Of a DNA stretch of 64,000 nt, positions 48,675 through 57,130 are shown in pieces. The position numbers were made by a program, and so were the translations under genes. Under the pieces are notes generated by a model, which was given only the letters and a program-made list of their open reading frames with translations, searched no databases and had not been told where the DNA came from. This DNA is from Diadema setosum (Eukaryota; Echinodermata; Echinoidea; Diadematoida; Diadematidae): the NCBI RefSeq assembly GCF_964275005.1, contig NC_092694.1:27958632-28022631 (forward strand), in the 5' to 3' direction. Numbering within the stretch: position 1 is the stretch's first letter; every line of letters starts with the position of its first letter.

Positions 48675-49954
48675 TGATTATCAAAATTATTTGGCATCGC
48701 GCTGAGATATTATGTTCCCGTTTCTCCATTGATTTGCCTCTTCTTTTGAACTGAAACAGCTTGATGGCTGGGATAGGGAATAATGAAAAAAAAATGAGTT
48801 CAGAATTATTGCACTTAGAAGGAGACATGGTTTATTGTGTCACTTTCACTATATCTTTAAAACACCGAGTTTCCATTTCGTAGCTCTTTTTGTAGCTGAA
48901 ACTTGAGAAAACGCGACTTCGTGGTAACGCATGAAAAGCGAAATATTTTTAATACTGCATTCAACTTTACTTTCAAAAGGTAAAAGAGGTATTTTTTGTT
49001 CATTAGTATTGCTATAAACATACATACATTCCTTTAATATACATTTCACTTTTGCGTAGCTCTCTTTGAATCTGACACTTGAGAAAACAACTTCGTAGGA
49101 GCTTTACGAAGGAATGAGCTTAACAATACTCACAGTATTCCATCTAAGTTAACTTTTAGAATATAAAATGTTTTCATTCACTTTTGCTATGTCTCAGAAC
49201 ACTGAATTGACCTTCTTCGTAGCTTTTATTTCAAGCTGAAACTTGACACAGTTTGCGCTCATAGTACCTTATGAAAGATGGGATTGACATGATAGCAACT
49301 AAATTCAAATTTTCTCCTTTTCCGTTGGTAATGCGGTTTGCTGCACCCATGGTAAACCATTCAACCAGTGTTCGAACTTTTGATGACATCTGAATTGCGT
49401 ATGGATAAGACGCACAAGCCCTAGGGCTTGTTAGAACAGGCTTGTTAGAAAGGTTATCGCCAATCACGCCGAATGATTAATTTGTCAAAGTTTAAAGGTT
49501 AATGATACAAGGTAACCATTCTCTCTATCTATAGGAATAATACATGCACACATCGTGTTATCCTTGGCAAAAACACGAATCTCAGAGAACCTTTCTCATC
49601 TCTACATGGTACACCCTATATGAAATTTGTCGATTTGAACCGCTTGATTCTGTCGAAACATTGCAGAAACTCTCTGCTTGGAAAAAAAAAATTGTATACC
49701 CGTGTATATATTCAAGGCCTGGTGTCCGCCGCAGAATTCAAACGAGTTGCCTGAACAAGGCACCCCGCACCATGTCCCAGCGTCGACTTCTTCGCAGAGC
49801 ATGGAGCAGCCGCACTGGCACTGTTCGCCGTCGTGTAAACCTGCGTAGTAGTAGCCTTTTGCCAAGCACCATCCCGAGCACCAGGTCACAGTCATATTGG
49901 ACTCAGTCTGACTTATTCTTCGTGCCAAACACTTCGTTGGGTAGCACCCAAGAT
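37031..49954 (-). CDS. WSC-domain adhesion GPCR (GAIN/GPS + 7TM), 11 exons visible, 5' end missing
   Basis: Exons (minus): 49,954-49,700; 48,035-47,994; 47,370-47,270; 46,458-46,318; 44,611-44,423; 42,612-42,211; 41,411-41,241; 39,762-39,632; 38,941-38,652; 38,152-38,086; 37,514-37,031. Splice phases agree at every junction, giving about 757 residues and a stop at 37,033. Order: WSC domain (about 1-85), Thr/Pro linker, Cys-rich segment, GAIN domain (about 134-434) ending in a GPS, seven helices (about 454-710), a basic Ser-rich tail. Expected at the plasma membrane: self-cleaved at the GPS, sensing an extracellular ligand (WSC suggests a glycan) and signalling through G proteins. That role follows from the families, not from this sequence. 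The WSC exon needs a phase-1 exon upstream, presumably with a signal peptide, which I did not find up to 64,000. Confidence 0.9.
37655..37679. repeat. (TA)n microsatellite in a receptor intron
   Basis: About 12 TA units upstream of the last exon. Similar runs lie in the intron at about 48,637-48,670 and outside the gene at about 50,381-50,405. Confidence 0.85.
38086..38152 (-). CDS. Receptor exon: rest of TM4 and extracellular loop 2
   Basis: GCCCACAG opens 67 bases reading IPALVVITTGAVARRDYVAND. Donor GT|GTGAGT, phase 2, a near-perfect consensus. Confidence 0.88.
38603..38625 (+). repeat. (GA)n microsatellite in a receptor intron
   Basis: A run of AG dinucleotides just past the TM2-4 exon donor. 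Related runs: about 7,435-7,456, 40,211-40,233 (CT) and 44,047-44,066. Confidence 0.85.
38652..38941 (-). CDS. Receptor exon: TM2, TM3 and start of TM4
   Basis: CCGGTAG opens; QPNQILLSMSASLLFLYLTF is TM2, a Cys follows at the start of TM3 (SWSCILAAALLHYF), and TSLTWMGVEGVNMYLLFV matches the family signature. TM4 starts ASLIAWG. Donor TGGG|GTATGT, phase 1. Confidence 0.94.
39632..39762 (-). CDS. Receptor exon: agonist tail and TM1
   Basis: TTTTCCAG opens in phase 0 with NFRRRENSTRVSSG, continuing the stalk. Then LSYIGCGLSVTSLVLTMIIY is TM1 with the usual adhesion-GPCR pattern. The donor is CC|GTAGGT (phase 2); cutting at the later GTGTAA instead would leave a stop codon. Confidence 0.9.
41241..41411 (-). 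CDS. Receptor exon: GPS cleavage motif and tethered agonist
   Basis: The frame reads DPVCVFWDF, GRGNWSNFGCELVS and CECNHTTNFAVIM, with four cysteines and two tryptophans placed as in the GPS. By family rule, self-cleavage occurs between the two threonines of HTT, freeing TNFAVIM as the tethered agonist. The exon ends at ATG followed by GCAAGT: no GT donor keeps the frame here, so this is read as a GC-AG intron. Confidence 0.93.
42211..42612 (-). CDS. Receptor exon: GAIN subdomain B
   Basis: TTTCTCAG opens 134 codons of alternating beta-strand pattern. Landmarks are SIRIEPLESANLSSVDYSA, FRVVFSVMKPTMFG and VIPNTHIVSVTIKDTRERN, then VRSVFKRLQ. Several N-glycosylation sites (NSS, NET, NLS, NFT) fit an extracellular domain. 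Donor CAG|GTTGGT, phase 0. Confidence 0.9.
42934..43955. mobile_element. Possible element in a receptor intron, bounded by 22-bp perfect inverted repeats
   Basis: 42,934-42,955 and 43,934-43,955 are perfect inverses containing CGCATGAGTGAACAC. The true ends may lie farther out: ACTCAGCAAAAAC at about 42,810 has the look of a transposon terminus. Between them, GCAGCCTGAAGGCTAAATT at about 43,325 may be the 3' end of a second repeat. No transposase frame. Confidence 0.45.
44423..44611 (-). CDS. Receptor exon: GAIN subdomain A, part 2
   Basis: CCGTAG opens; VTAGVVKIIDSLINVDKDEL continues the helical subdomain, then LEDQLCIVNLT and AVRPNVAVQ lead to the beta-rich part. Donor CAG|GTATTA, phase 0. 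Confidence 0.88.
46318..46458 (-). CDS. Receptor exon: GAIN subdomain A, part 1
   Basis: ACACAG opens; TDITTFNLHDVISNVIELVE and ATALVLENVAALQSPTPE are amphipathic helices typical of GAIN subdomain A. The exon ends at GAA|GTATTA, phase 0. Confidence 0.85.
47270..47370 (-). CDS. Receptor exon: short Cys-rich segment leading into GAIN
   Basis: CGTTCCAG opens the exon; it reads DEECRVKPCLCPETPLYTF then NDEKLAVIMQ and ends at CAG|GTTAGT in phase 0. Three cysteines lie in the first 12 residues. No hormone-receptor (HormR) motif is seen where many adhesion GPCRs have one. Confidence 0.85.
47994..48035 (-). CDS. Receptor exon: 42-base linker
   Basis: TTTCGCAG before and GTACTTTC after bound 14 codons reading VSPEMTPATFNMPS. 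A Thr/Pro-rich, probably O-glycosylated spacer between WSC and the Cys-rich segment. Symmetric phase 1, so it could be skipped without breaking the frame. Confidence 0.8.
48845..49260. repeat. Three diverged ~150-190-bp tandem repeats in a receptor intron
   Basis: CGTAGCTCTTTTTGTAGCTG at about 48,880, CGTAGCTCTCTTTGAATCTG at about 49,055 and CGTAGCTTTTATTTCAAGCT at about 49,220 head similar stretches with ACTTGAGAAAAC or ACTTGACACAG. Confidence 0.5.
49700..49954 (-). CDS. Receptor exon: WSC domain
   Basis: The acceptor AATTAG precedes an open frame starting LGCYPTKC. It contains MTVTWCSGWC, KGYYYAGLHDGEQCQCG, CGVPCSGNSFEFCGG and ALNIYT, which is the WSC pattern with its eight or so conserved cysteines and the YAGL...C.CG core. 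WSC domains occur in fungal cell-wall sensors, Kremen and polycystin-1 and are thought to bind carbohydrate. The donor is ACGG|GTATAC; entry and exit are both phase 1, so the domain is one complete, shuffle-ready exon. Confidence 0.92.
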
Positions 49955-50379
49955 CTAATTTGAAAGTTAACCGTTATTATACTTAAAAGTTTTAACATAA
50001 TACACATAGCCTTAAAGTGCAGCTGCTGTGAAAGTGCTTTCTTAATCTCTCGAGGCGATTTTCAGTACAGTTTCATCGAGTTGATTCTTATTGTATTTCA
50101 ATACATGATTCGTTGTTCGATGTTCTATTTTGATTTTCCTCACGAGAAAAAGAAAATAATCCTCATGAAATTACATGCTCTTTCATAATATTCATAAGAG
50201 CTTTCTCATTGTATCTCATCAGAAAATGTTAGAAACCTGAAATTAGGTCTCAACCAAAACTATACGATCCCTTTAATGGTGATTTTGGTTGCAAACATTA
50301 TTCTTCGAAAATGAGGTGAGCGTTGTTGAACCTCCCATGGACATTTAGTTTCCTCTATTGTTTAGGCAGTTATTTTCAT

Positions 50380-50411
<32 letters not shown>

Positions 50412-50880
50412 TTTTCAAAACGACATAATGGCTAAACTTTCCACACCCAACAATGTATGACATTTATGCTCATAGAATAACTTAAAAAAAAATGACCCGT
50501 GATTACTCAGCAATTCAGGATGCATCCATGTCATTGTTTTACATTAAATGATTAAAAATAACATATTATCGTCATTGTTGAACAAATCTCATACTAGGAT
50601 TTAATGAACACTTTATTGCTGTCTTCTGATGAATATGGTGACATGCACCATTCATATTTGCTATATAAAAACAAAAAACAAAACAAAACAAACTTAGCCT
50701 ACACTTGAAAACCCCCTCTCACTGAAAAAAAAAAGCCTGCTAACTACTGATATGATTAAAAAAGACATTGGAATACACACTCCCCTAAAGGTAGCATAAC
50801 TTGCATTTTTCCACTTTCTTGTTTTTCAAAAATGAGTGCAGTCGACTAGGCATGGAGATATTCTAAAGCTCCACGATCAG
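49955..50880. other. Probable intron or upstream region of the receptor gene
   Basis: A (TA)n run at about 50,381-50,405, then AT-rich sequence. No upstream receptor exon found. Confidence 0.4.
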
Positions 50881-51142
50881 TGACGATCTAGGCGAAGGTG
50901 CCTTCCAATGCCTTAAGTGACCATATTAGTACTTTAGCAATGATTGACAGATGACGTCATTTCATAATGTTTATTGGAAGTTGTCTTTTTTTGTGGGCGT
51001 ACTCAAGTAGTCTGAAAAAAAAAAGTTGTAAAATATTATAAAGTATACGAAGTATTAAGATATTCGTTTTGCCACATACGTTATGAATAGGATATTATAG
51101 ATCAACACAAGTCAACATGCATTTGCATCGCATATACGTGTT

Positions 51143-51234
51143 TTAACCCTTTGTGTGTCATATTATTGAGTATCGGTCCATAGGCTTGTGTGTGCAATTT
51201 GTGCACATTATATTATTGTCACGGAAAGGGTTAA
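51143..51234. mobile_element. 92-bp mini-MITE with TTAA ends
   Basis: TTAACCCTTT at the left and AAAGGGTTAA at the right, with further imperfect pairing inside. It is absent from the other R1 copy, so it was inserted (or lost) as a unit. Confidence 0.6.
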
Positions 51235-51395
51235 CCGAAGATTCGTGTGCAAGTGCAAGTCAACGGGAAACTTGTGCTTGCATTTTTTTTTTCTAATGTC
51301 ACTGTTCACGGATAAAGGCCAATTTGAACGTGATGAGGCATTGCTGTTTTATTTGTAACATTGCATGTAGAGCTGTGAAAGCCCTTTTCGTATTT

Positions 51396-52110
51396 GTGAC
51401 CCTGAACCACAAAATCAACCAAAAGTCGCCAGACATGGATTTTTAGTTAAGGGCAGATTCTGAAAGTGCAGACTCTAAGCTTTAAAATGATGTATAACTC
51501 AATTAAAATGGATTTTCCTAAATTATATAAATATTGGAAAGAAAGACCACACTCTGAAAAAGCTTGAACTGAGAAAAGAGGCTCCGAATTTAAACAGGGT
51601 CTATTCAAGCGCTTAATCTTTACTAAGCCGCGCTACCTGTGCCATGGTGCCATGGGACAAAAAACAAACAAACAAACAAACAAACGATGCTAACCACTGT
51701 AGCAACAACAATGAAGGGATTATTACATTAAGCTGAAATTAAGCACTCTCTTTTAACACATTCGGTCCATTATAAATGTCAACTTTCAAAGCAGTGGCAT
51801 TATCCTATCAAAAGTTATTGGTGTTGAAAGTGAAGAGTGTGCAAAGGATTTCCAAAAGATGAAAAGGGGCATCTAAGAAAAACCTGATCAAAATACACTA
51901 CCATAAAAGGGGTTATAGAAAAACTGCTGAAAATCCGCTTTCCCATTCACTTTATGATCCCAAACTCAAGAATAATGTAGAAGAAGAATAACTCTTTCAG
52001 AAAATTATGGAAAACTAAAAAATGACTTGGGTGACCCATTTCACCTTTCTTGAGTCCTCACATACAATCAAGTGGTGTGACTTTTTGTTTGTTTTGTGAT
52101 GCACGGTCAC
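51396..52110 (+). mobile_element. GTGACC MITE, copy at 51.4 kb
   Basis: 715 bp with both TIRs; perfect 4-bp duplication ATTT (51,392-51,395 and 52,111-52,114). Its absence from the other R1 copy confirms the boundaries. Confidence 0.9.
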
Positions 52111-52165
52111 ATTTATACTTTTATTATTAATTCGTGATTTATTGCACATTATTGTACATAATTAT

Positions 52166-52330
52166 GTGACCGTGAACCACTAAACCAACAAAAAGTCGCA
52201 CCCCTTGATTTTACATGAGGTCTCAAAAAAAAAAACAGAAGAAGGGCGAAATGGGTCAACTGAGTCAATCTTGAGTTTTTCTTATTGTCTGAAAGAGCTG
52301 TCTTTCCTGTATATTATTCCTTTAAGGAAT
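52166..52330 (-). mobile_element. GTGACC MITE, truncated copy
   Basis: It has the GTGACCGTGAACCAC end and about 160 bp of one side of the family, then loses similarity. Confidence 0.65.
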
Positions 52331-54383
52331 AATTCCCAGTGCTCCTTGACATTCGACATTGAAGTGTAGTGATTCTGGATCAGTTATGTTGTGTGTATTG
52401 TTCCGCGTACTGATTATAGTCAAGAGTCAGCGGTATATAGTTACTGAACGGGATGTAGAGAAAGGGCTAAAATGACATTCTCTACTACAGGCAAAGTTTT
52501 TTTTTGTCTTTTTTTTTTTTTTTTGTCGAGCAACATTCAGGAGTCATATCGTGAGTAGCCAATGATTTATGAGCTAATGATAAAAAGAAAATGGCTGCAG
52601 TTTCACAGGATCAGTGATGGGAGAAAGTGCCTATAATAGGTAATTAGAAGCCTTGTAGCCTCACCACCAACAAACAAAAAAAACATGCTAGAACAAGCTG
52701 AGTGAACAGACGAGTTATTGAAACAACATTACGTGTACAACCCATTTATGCACCACCGGTGATGCTTGGTAAGTGCAGTTTCTACCAGCGAAACCAGCAT
52801 GTGGAAGATAATATTGCCACTTTTTTATGAAGAATTGAAGAAGATGACCGAGACATGTGACATTCTAAGACGTTCAGGAGTAAAGGTCCTCGGGATAAAC
52901 TCGTATCTCGCTGACCAATGTATTCAGGAGCGTCTTCCGCCAGATGACAATGATGCAATTGACACACACACACATTCACACACAAAGTCGCACAATATCT
53001 ATTAACTTGGCGATGCTATTTTTATACTTATTGTGAATGTAGGTCAAGAGGGACGTGGTGGGTATCAAAAAGACATTTTCAAAGGGTGTACGTACTCGAC
53101 GAGATTCGAACTCGGAGCCACTTACAGAAAAATCAAGAGTCATTATACCGTAGTGCCCGTTGCTAGTGCTGTAGTCATTTTGTTTTCCTTTGCCAGCGTA
53201 TTGTGATAGTCCTGACGTATACTGAGCAACCTTCCTTGTGAATAATAGTATTAATTGTATGTCATTTGTTAAATGTTGTCACTTGTACTCATAGCTACAG
53301 CTGTACAACCTTGAATAATCAGCACAGTATTTGACAGTCTTTTTTAAAGGCTCCCCAACTCTTTTTGTCGATGACAATCCACAATCATATCGTGTGCAAT
53401 AGAATGCCACAATGTAATGTAGTAGCAAATTCGTCATCATTGAAGCTGAACAACCTCTCCTGGCCCGGGGTCATCCCACGAGACCAACGCCCACGAGTCA
53501 TACGGTCAATTTTAGATGCCATCGTGCTATTTCTAATAGGCTTTCCTAATTTCTAGCTAGACGGTGGACATGATCTATTTTTTGTTTTTGTTTCGCCCTT
53601 TTCTTTCTCGCTTAACAAGTTAAGTAGGTCTTATTAGATATCCTAATCGCCTGCTTATACCAACCTGCTTGAATAGTAGTAATACATTTGTGATTTTCTC
53701 TTAACTATCATATAGGGAGCTAGGCTTTTGACGCGCGGACGTTTGAGACGACTAGTGCGTTGGACGTTCTCCTCTCCCCTGCGTCGTGTTGAAAATAGCT
53801 TTAGATTACGCTGGGACGCAACGTATAAGAAACAAAATCGCGCCCCCATACTGATCGGTGCATGAATTAGCTCTCTACGTTGCAAACTGTGCGGACGTAA
53901 AAATAGCCCAGTACGCGTAGTGAAACTCTCAGGCAACGCAAGCTAAAAATAGATCGACTGACGCGCGCTTCTGCGCACGCTCAAAACATGTTTGTTTGTT
54001 TTTTTTTTTCTGAACGTCCGCGCGTCTAAAATCTAAAGCTCCCTAATGTGTGAAATTCAACGGATGAAAACGTTTTATATCATTATACCATTTTGTGAAC
54101 AATTTTCTTGTAATAAACTTTATTTCATACCTGGGTATTGTTCTACTTGGTTGATCTGAATGTCCAGATCATTTTATTATCATTTTCTTCTATAAAGTAG
54201 GTGTATACCGGTATGGGCTTTGCGGAAGGGGAAAAGTAGGTGTTTTGGCAATTTCGAAATTAATGTCGAAACATTAAATGTACTTTCACTGAATTTTGTT
54301 TACTTTTTCACAAACACTCACACACTCAAACACAATCAAAGCTCTTGAACCGTCCAGGGCGTGAAGGAGGGCAATTCTCATAT
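52331..54383. other. Stretch without a supported gene
   Basis: A plus ORF at 52,766-53,005 (MWKIILPLFYEELKKMTETC...) is protein-like in tone but matches nothing I know. On the minus strand near 53,085-53,115 a tRNA B-box-like GAGTTCGAATCTC suggests a SINE remnant. At 53,710-54,040 GCGCGGACGT recurs inverted, hinting at an old TIR element. Confidence 0.35.
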
Positions 54384-55071
54384 GTGACCGTGCACCTCCA
54401 AACGAACATTAAGTCGCACACACTGATTTTGCGTGAGGACTGAAAATAAGTGAAATGGGTCAACCTAGCCGAACTTGACTTTTTCATATTTTCTGAAAGA
54501 GCGGGTCTTCTTTTACATTATGCTAAAATTTGGTATCATAAAACGGGCAGGAAAGTGGTTTTTTTAGCAGTTTATCTCGAACATTTTTGGTAGAATAGTG
54601 TGACTATGTGTGTCTTTAGAATCCTTTTTTCATTTCTGAAAAACCTTGTCCACACTCTTCACTTTCACCTCTAGTAACCTTTGAAAGGATAGTGCTACTT
54701 CTTTGAAAGTTGGCATTGATTATGGACAGAATGTGTTAATGAGGCATGCTTAATTTCAATTTAATCTGATAATCCCTTCATTGTGGTTACTCTGGTGGTT
54801 TACTTCCTGTTTTTTGTCCCATTCATCGCACAGCCAGCACGGTTTAGTAAAGATTAAGCGCTTGAATAGACACTGTACTTCAGAGCCTCTTTTCTCAGTT
54901 CACACTTTTCCTGAGTTTGTGCTTTCTTTTCAATATTTAGATAGGTTAGGAGAGTCCATTTGATTTGATTTATACATCATTTTAAAGCTTAAAGTCTGCT
55001 ATTTCAGAACATGGACTTAACTAAAAATTCATGTCTGGCGACTTTTTGTTTGTTTTGAGGTGCACTGTCAC
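54384..55071 (-). mobile_element. GTGACC MITE, copy at 54.4 kb
   Basis: 688 bp in reverse orientation with both ends and a 4-bp duplication ATAT (54,380-54,383 and 55,072-55,075). Confidence 0.85.
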
Positions 55072-55399
55072 ATATAACATGTCAATTATACGTCCTTATA
55101 TTTGTGCAATTTTGGTTCAAACTGACCATTGTGTTCAAAACATTTCTTTTTCAATATCAAATGGGATATAAAGCTTGTATGAAATGTGGAATATGGAACA
55201 TGAATAAAAAGAAAAAAAAGATACGGGGTAATACCCTAGCAACTCTCCTTTTCCATCTCTTTATCTTCATTATGGCATAAGGCCCCAGTCACATAATGCT
55301 CTGCGTCCGGAGTTACGTCCAAAAAAGTCATTTTTCCTGCGGACTCTCGTGGATCCCTTGTCGTCACAAGATTTTTTTTTTTTTTTTTATAAAAAAAAT

Positions 55400-56085
55400 A
55401 CGGGAAAGTGCAGGCGATACGGACAGATACGATCAGATGCGGACACCTGCGTCCACTTGCGGACAATCTTACGAATTGACACCTTATTTGTTTTTTCGAC
55501 TTGCGTAAACTTCCGAACACTTCTGAATACTTGCGGAGAGTTACGGATAGTTACAGATTGTTATGAATAATTATGGACAATGTGGTTTTCTCTGACGATC
55601 CCTGTTCAGTTAGTGTTTTATGACGACAAGGTTATCACATATCGGACTGTCTTATATTGTACACTAGGGAAAAGCTGAAATTATGTCATGTACAACTTGT
55701 GAAGACTTTTTGCATTCCTCATTTTTTTTTTACAGCAATAGAAGAAAAATGAAATTTTGAACTCTAAGTTGGAATTAATTTTATGCAACTCAAATATGAA
55801 TAAACGTCATCAATGTCCAGTATACATAGCATAATTATACCATTATTATATCCGTTAATTATATCCGTAACTGCTCGTAAATGTCCGTAAGCGGTCGTAA
55901 GTGTTGTGACACGTTAACCTGCGGTTAATTTCGGATACTTACGGTGGACGGGAGTAGACGCAAATGGACGGGAGGTAAACTTATTTGCGGATGGTCTGGG
56001 TCTAAGCTACGGATCGTTACGTTCAGTTACGGATAGTTACGTTTAGTTACGGTTACTTGCGTAAGTCTGCATCCGTGAAGTCCCT
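55400..56085. repeat. Short-motif array around GTTACGGATA and TCCGTAAG
   Basis: GCGGACA, TTACGGATAGTTAC and CGTAAGTG-type words recur irregularly in two blocks (about 55,400-55,580 and 55,860-56,085) separated by AT-rich DNA. Possibly subterminal motif arrays of an element whose ends lie near 55,270 and 56,095. Confidence 0.45.
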
Positions 56086-56245
56086 CTGTGAAATTTTGAA
56101 CATTTCAAGATTTCACAGGCTTGGCCCCGTCATTTTTAGTAGAGCGGTTAAGCCCTCAAAATCACGAGAATTGTGCAAAATTTGACTAAAGCATGAAACT
56201 TTCACCAGTGTTAGTACATACCATAAGATCGGGAGGTAAGTCTGA

Positions 56246-57130
56246 TTTGACCTCTGATGACCTCCAGAAGTCAATGAACTTTAAATATCAGAATATTGAT
56301 GCTTGGAGACATTTGTGAATGCTACATATGGTTATGTTGCACTAAACATGCATCTATACTACAGAGAAACCATTTTTCTTGATTCCACACATTGACAAGT
56401 TTGTTCCTTTGACCTCTGATGACCTTTAGAGGTCAATGACCTCAAAATATCACAATATTGATCTGTGATGTCATTGGCTAATGGTAAACATAGTTAAGAT
56501 GTACAAAACAAGCATAACTCTACAATGAAATTATCTTTATATTCAAAAGAGCATTGTCAGGTTTTTACCTTTGACCTCTGATGACCTCCAGAGGTCAATG
56601 AACTTTAAATATCAAAATATTGATGTTTGGAGACATTTGTGAATGACAGATATGGTTATGATGCACTCAACATGCATCTATACTACAGAGAAACCATTTT
56701 TCTTGATTCCACAAAGCATTGACAGGTTTGTTCCTTTGACCTCTGATGACCTTTAGAGGTCAATGACCTCAAAATATCATAATATTGATCTGTGATGTCA
56801 TTGGTTAATGGTAAACATGGTTAAGATGTACAAAACAAGCATATCTCTCTTACAATGAAATTATCTTCATATTCCAAAGAGTACAGACAAGTTTCTACCT
56901 TTGACCTCTGATGACCTTGAGAGGTCAATGACCTCAGAATGTCAGAATATTGATCTATGACATCATTGGTTGGTGATAAACATGGTAAAGATGTACGAAA
57001 CAAGCATATCTGTTTTACAATGACTTTGTTTTCACATTCCAAGACACACAGACGAGTTTCTACCTTTGACCTCTGATGATCTCGAGAAGTCAATGACCTC
57101 AAAATATCAGAATAGTTTGGCATCATTGAC
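56246..57130. repeat. Satellite of six ~163-bp units carrying AGGTCA-type hexamers
   Basis: TGACCTCTGATGACCT starts at 56,248, 56,410, 56,572, 56,737 and 56,902, with a worn copy at 57,067. Most units add AGGTCA, and several AGGTCAATGACCT, just behind it. Spacing is 162 then 165 bp. Two alternating subtypes are visible in the remainder of the unit (the GCATCTATACTACAGAG type and the ATGTACAAAACAAGCATA type). Confidence 0.9.

Larger units (their letters stand above)
50884..52165. repeat. Interspersed repeat R1, copy without the 15.6-kb insertion
   Basis: Continuous across the point (about 51,120) where the left-edge copy is split. It carries its own insertions: a 92-bp MITE at 51,143 and a GTGACC MITE at 51,396-52,110, and ends beside another GTGACC fragment. 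It serves as the empty-site reference. Confidence 0.7.

Noticed and set aside
49231-49467. 78-codon minus ORF inside the receptor's WSC-side intron
   Set aside because: Falls partly in the degenerate tandem repeats, has no domain, and would break the phase between the WSC exon and the 42-base exon.
52766-53005. Plus ORF with EELKKMTETCDILRRSG
   Set aside because: No family recognised; ends in a (CA)n-coded Thr/His run and lacks clear splice sites.
53085-53180. tRNA-like B box on the minus strand
   Set aside because: Only a B-box resemblance; no convincing A box, cloverleaf or acceptor stem, so not called as an RNA gene.
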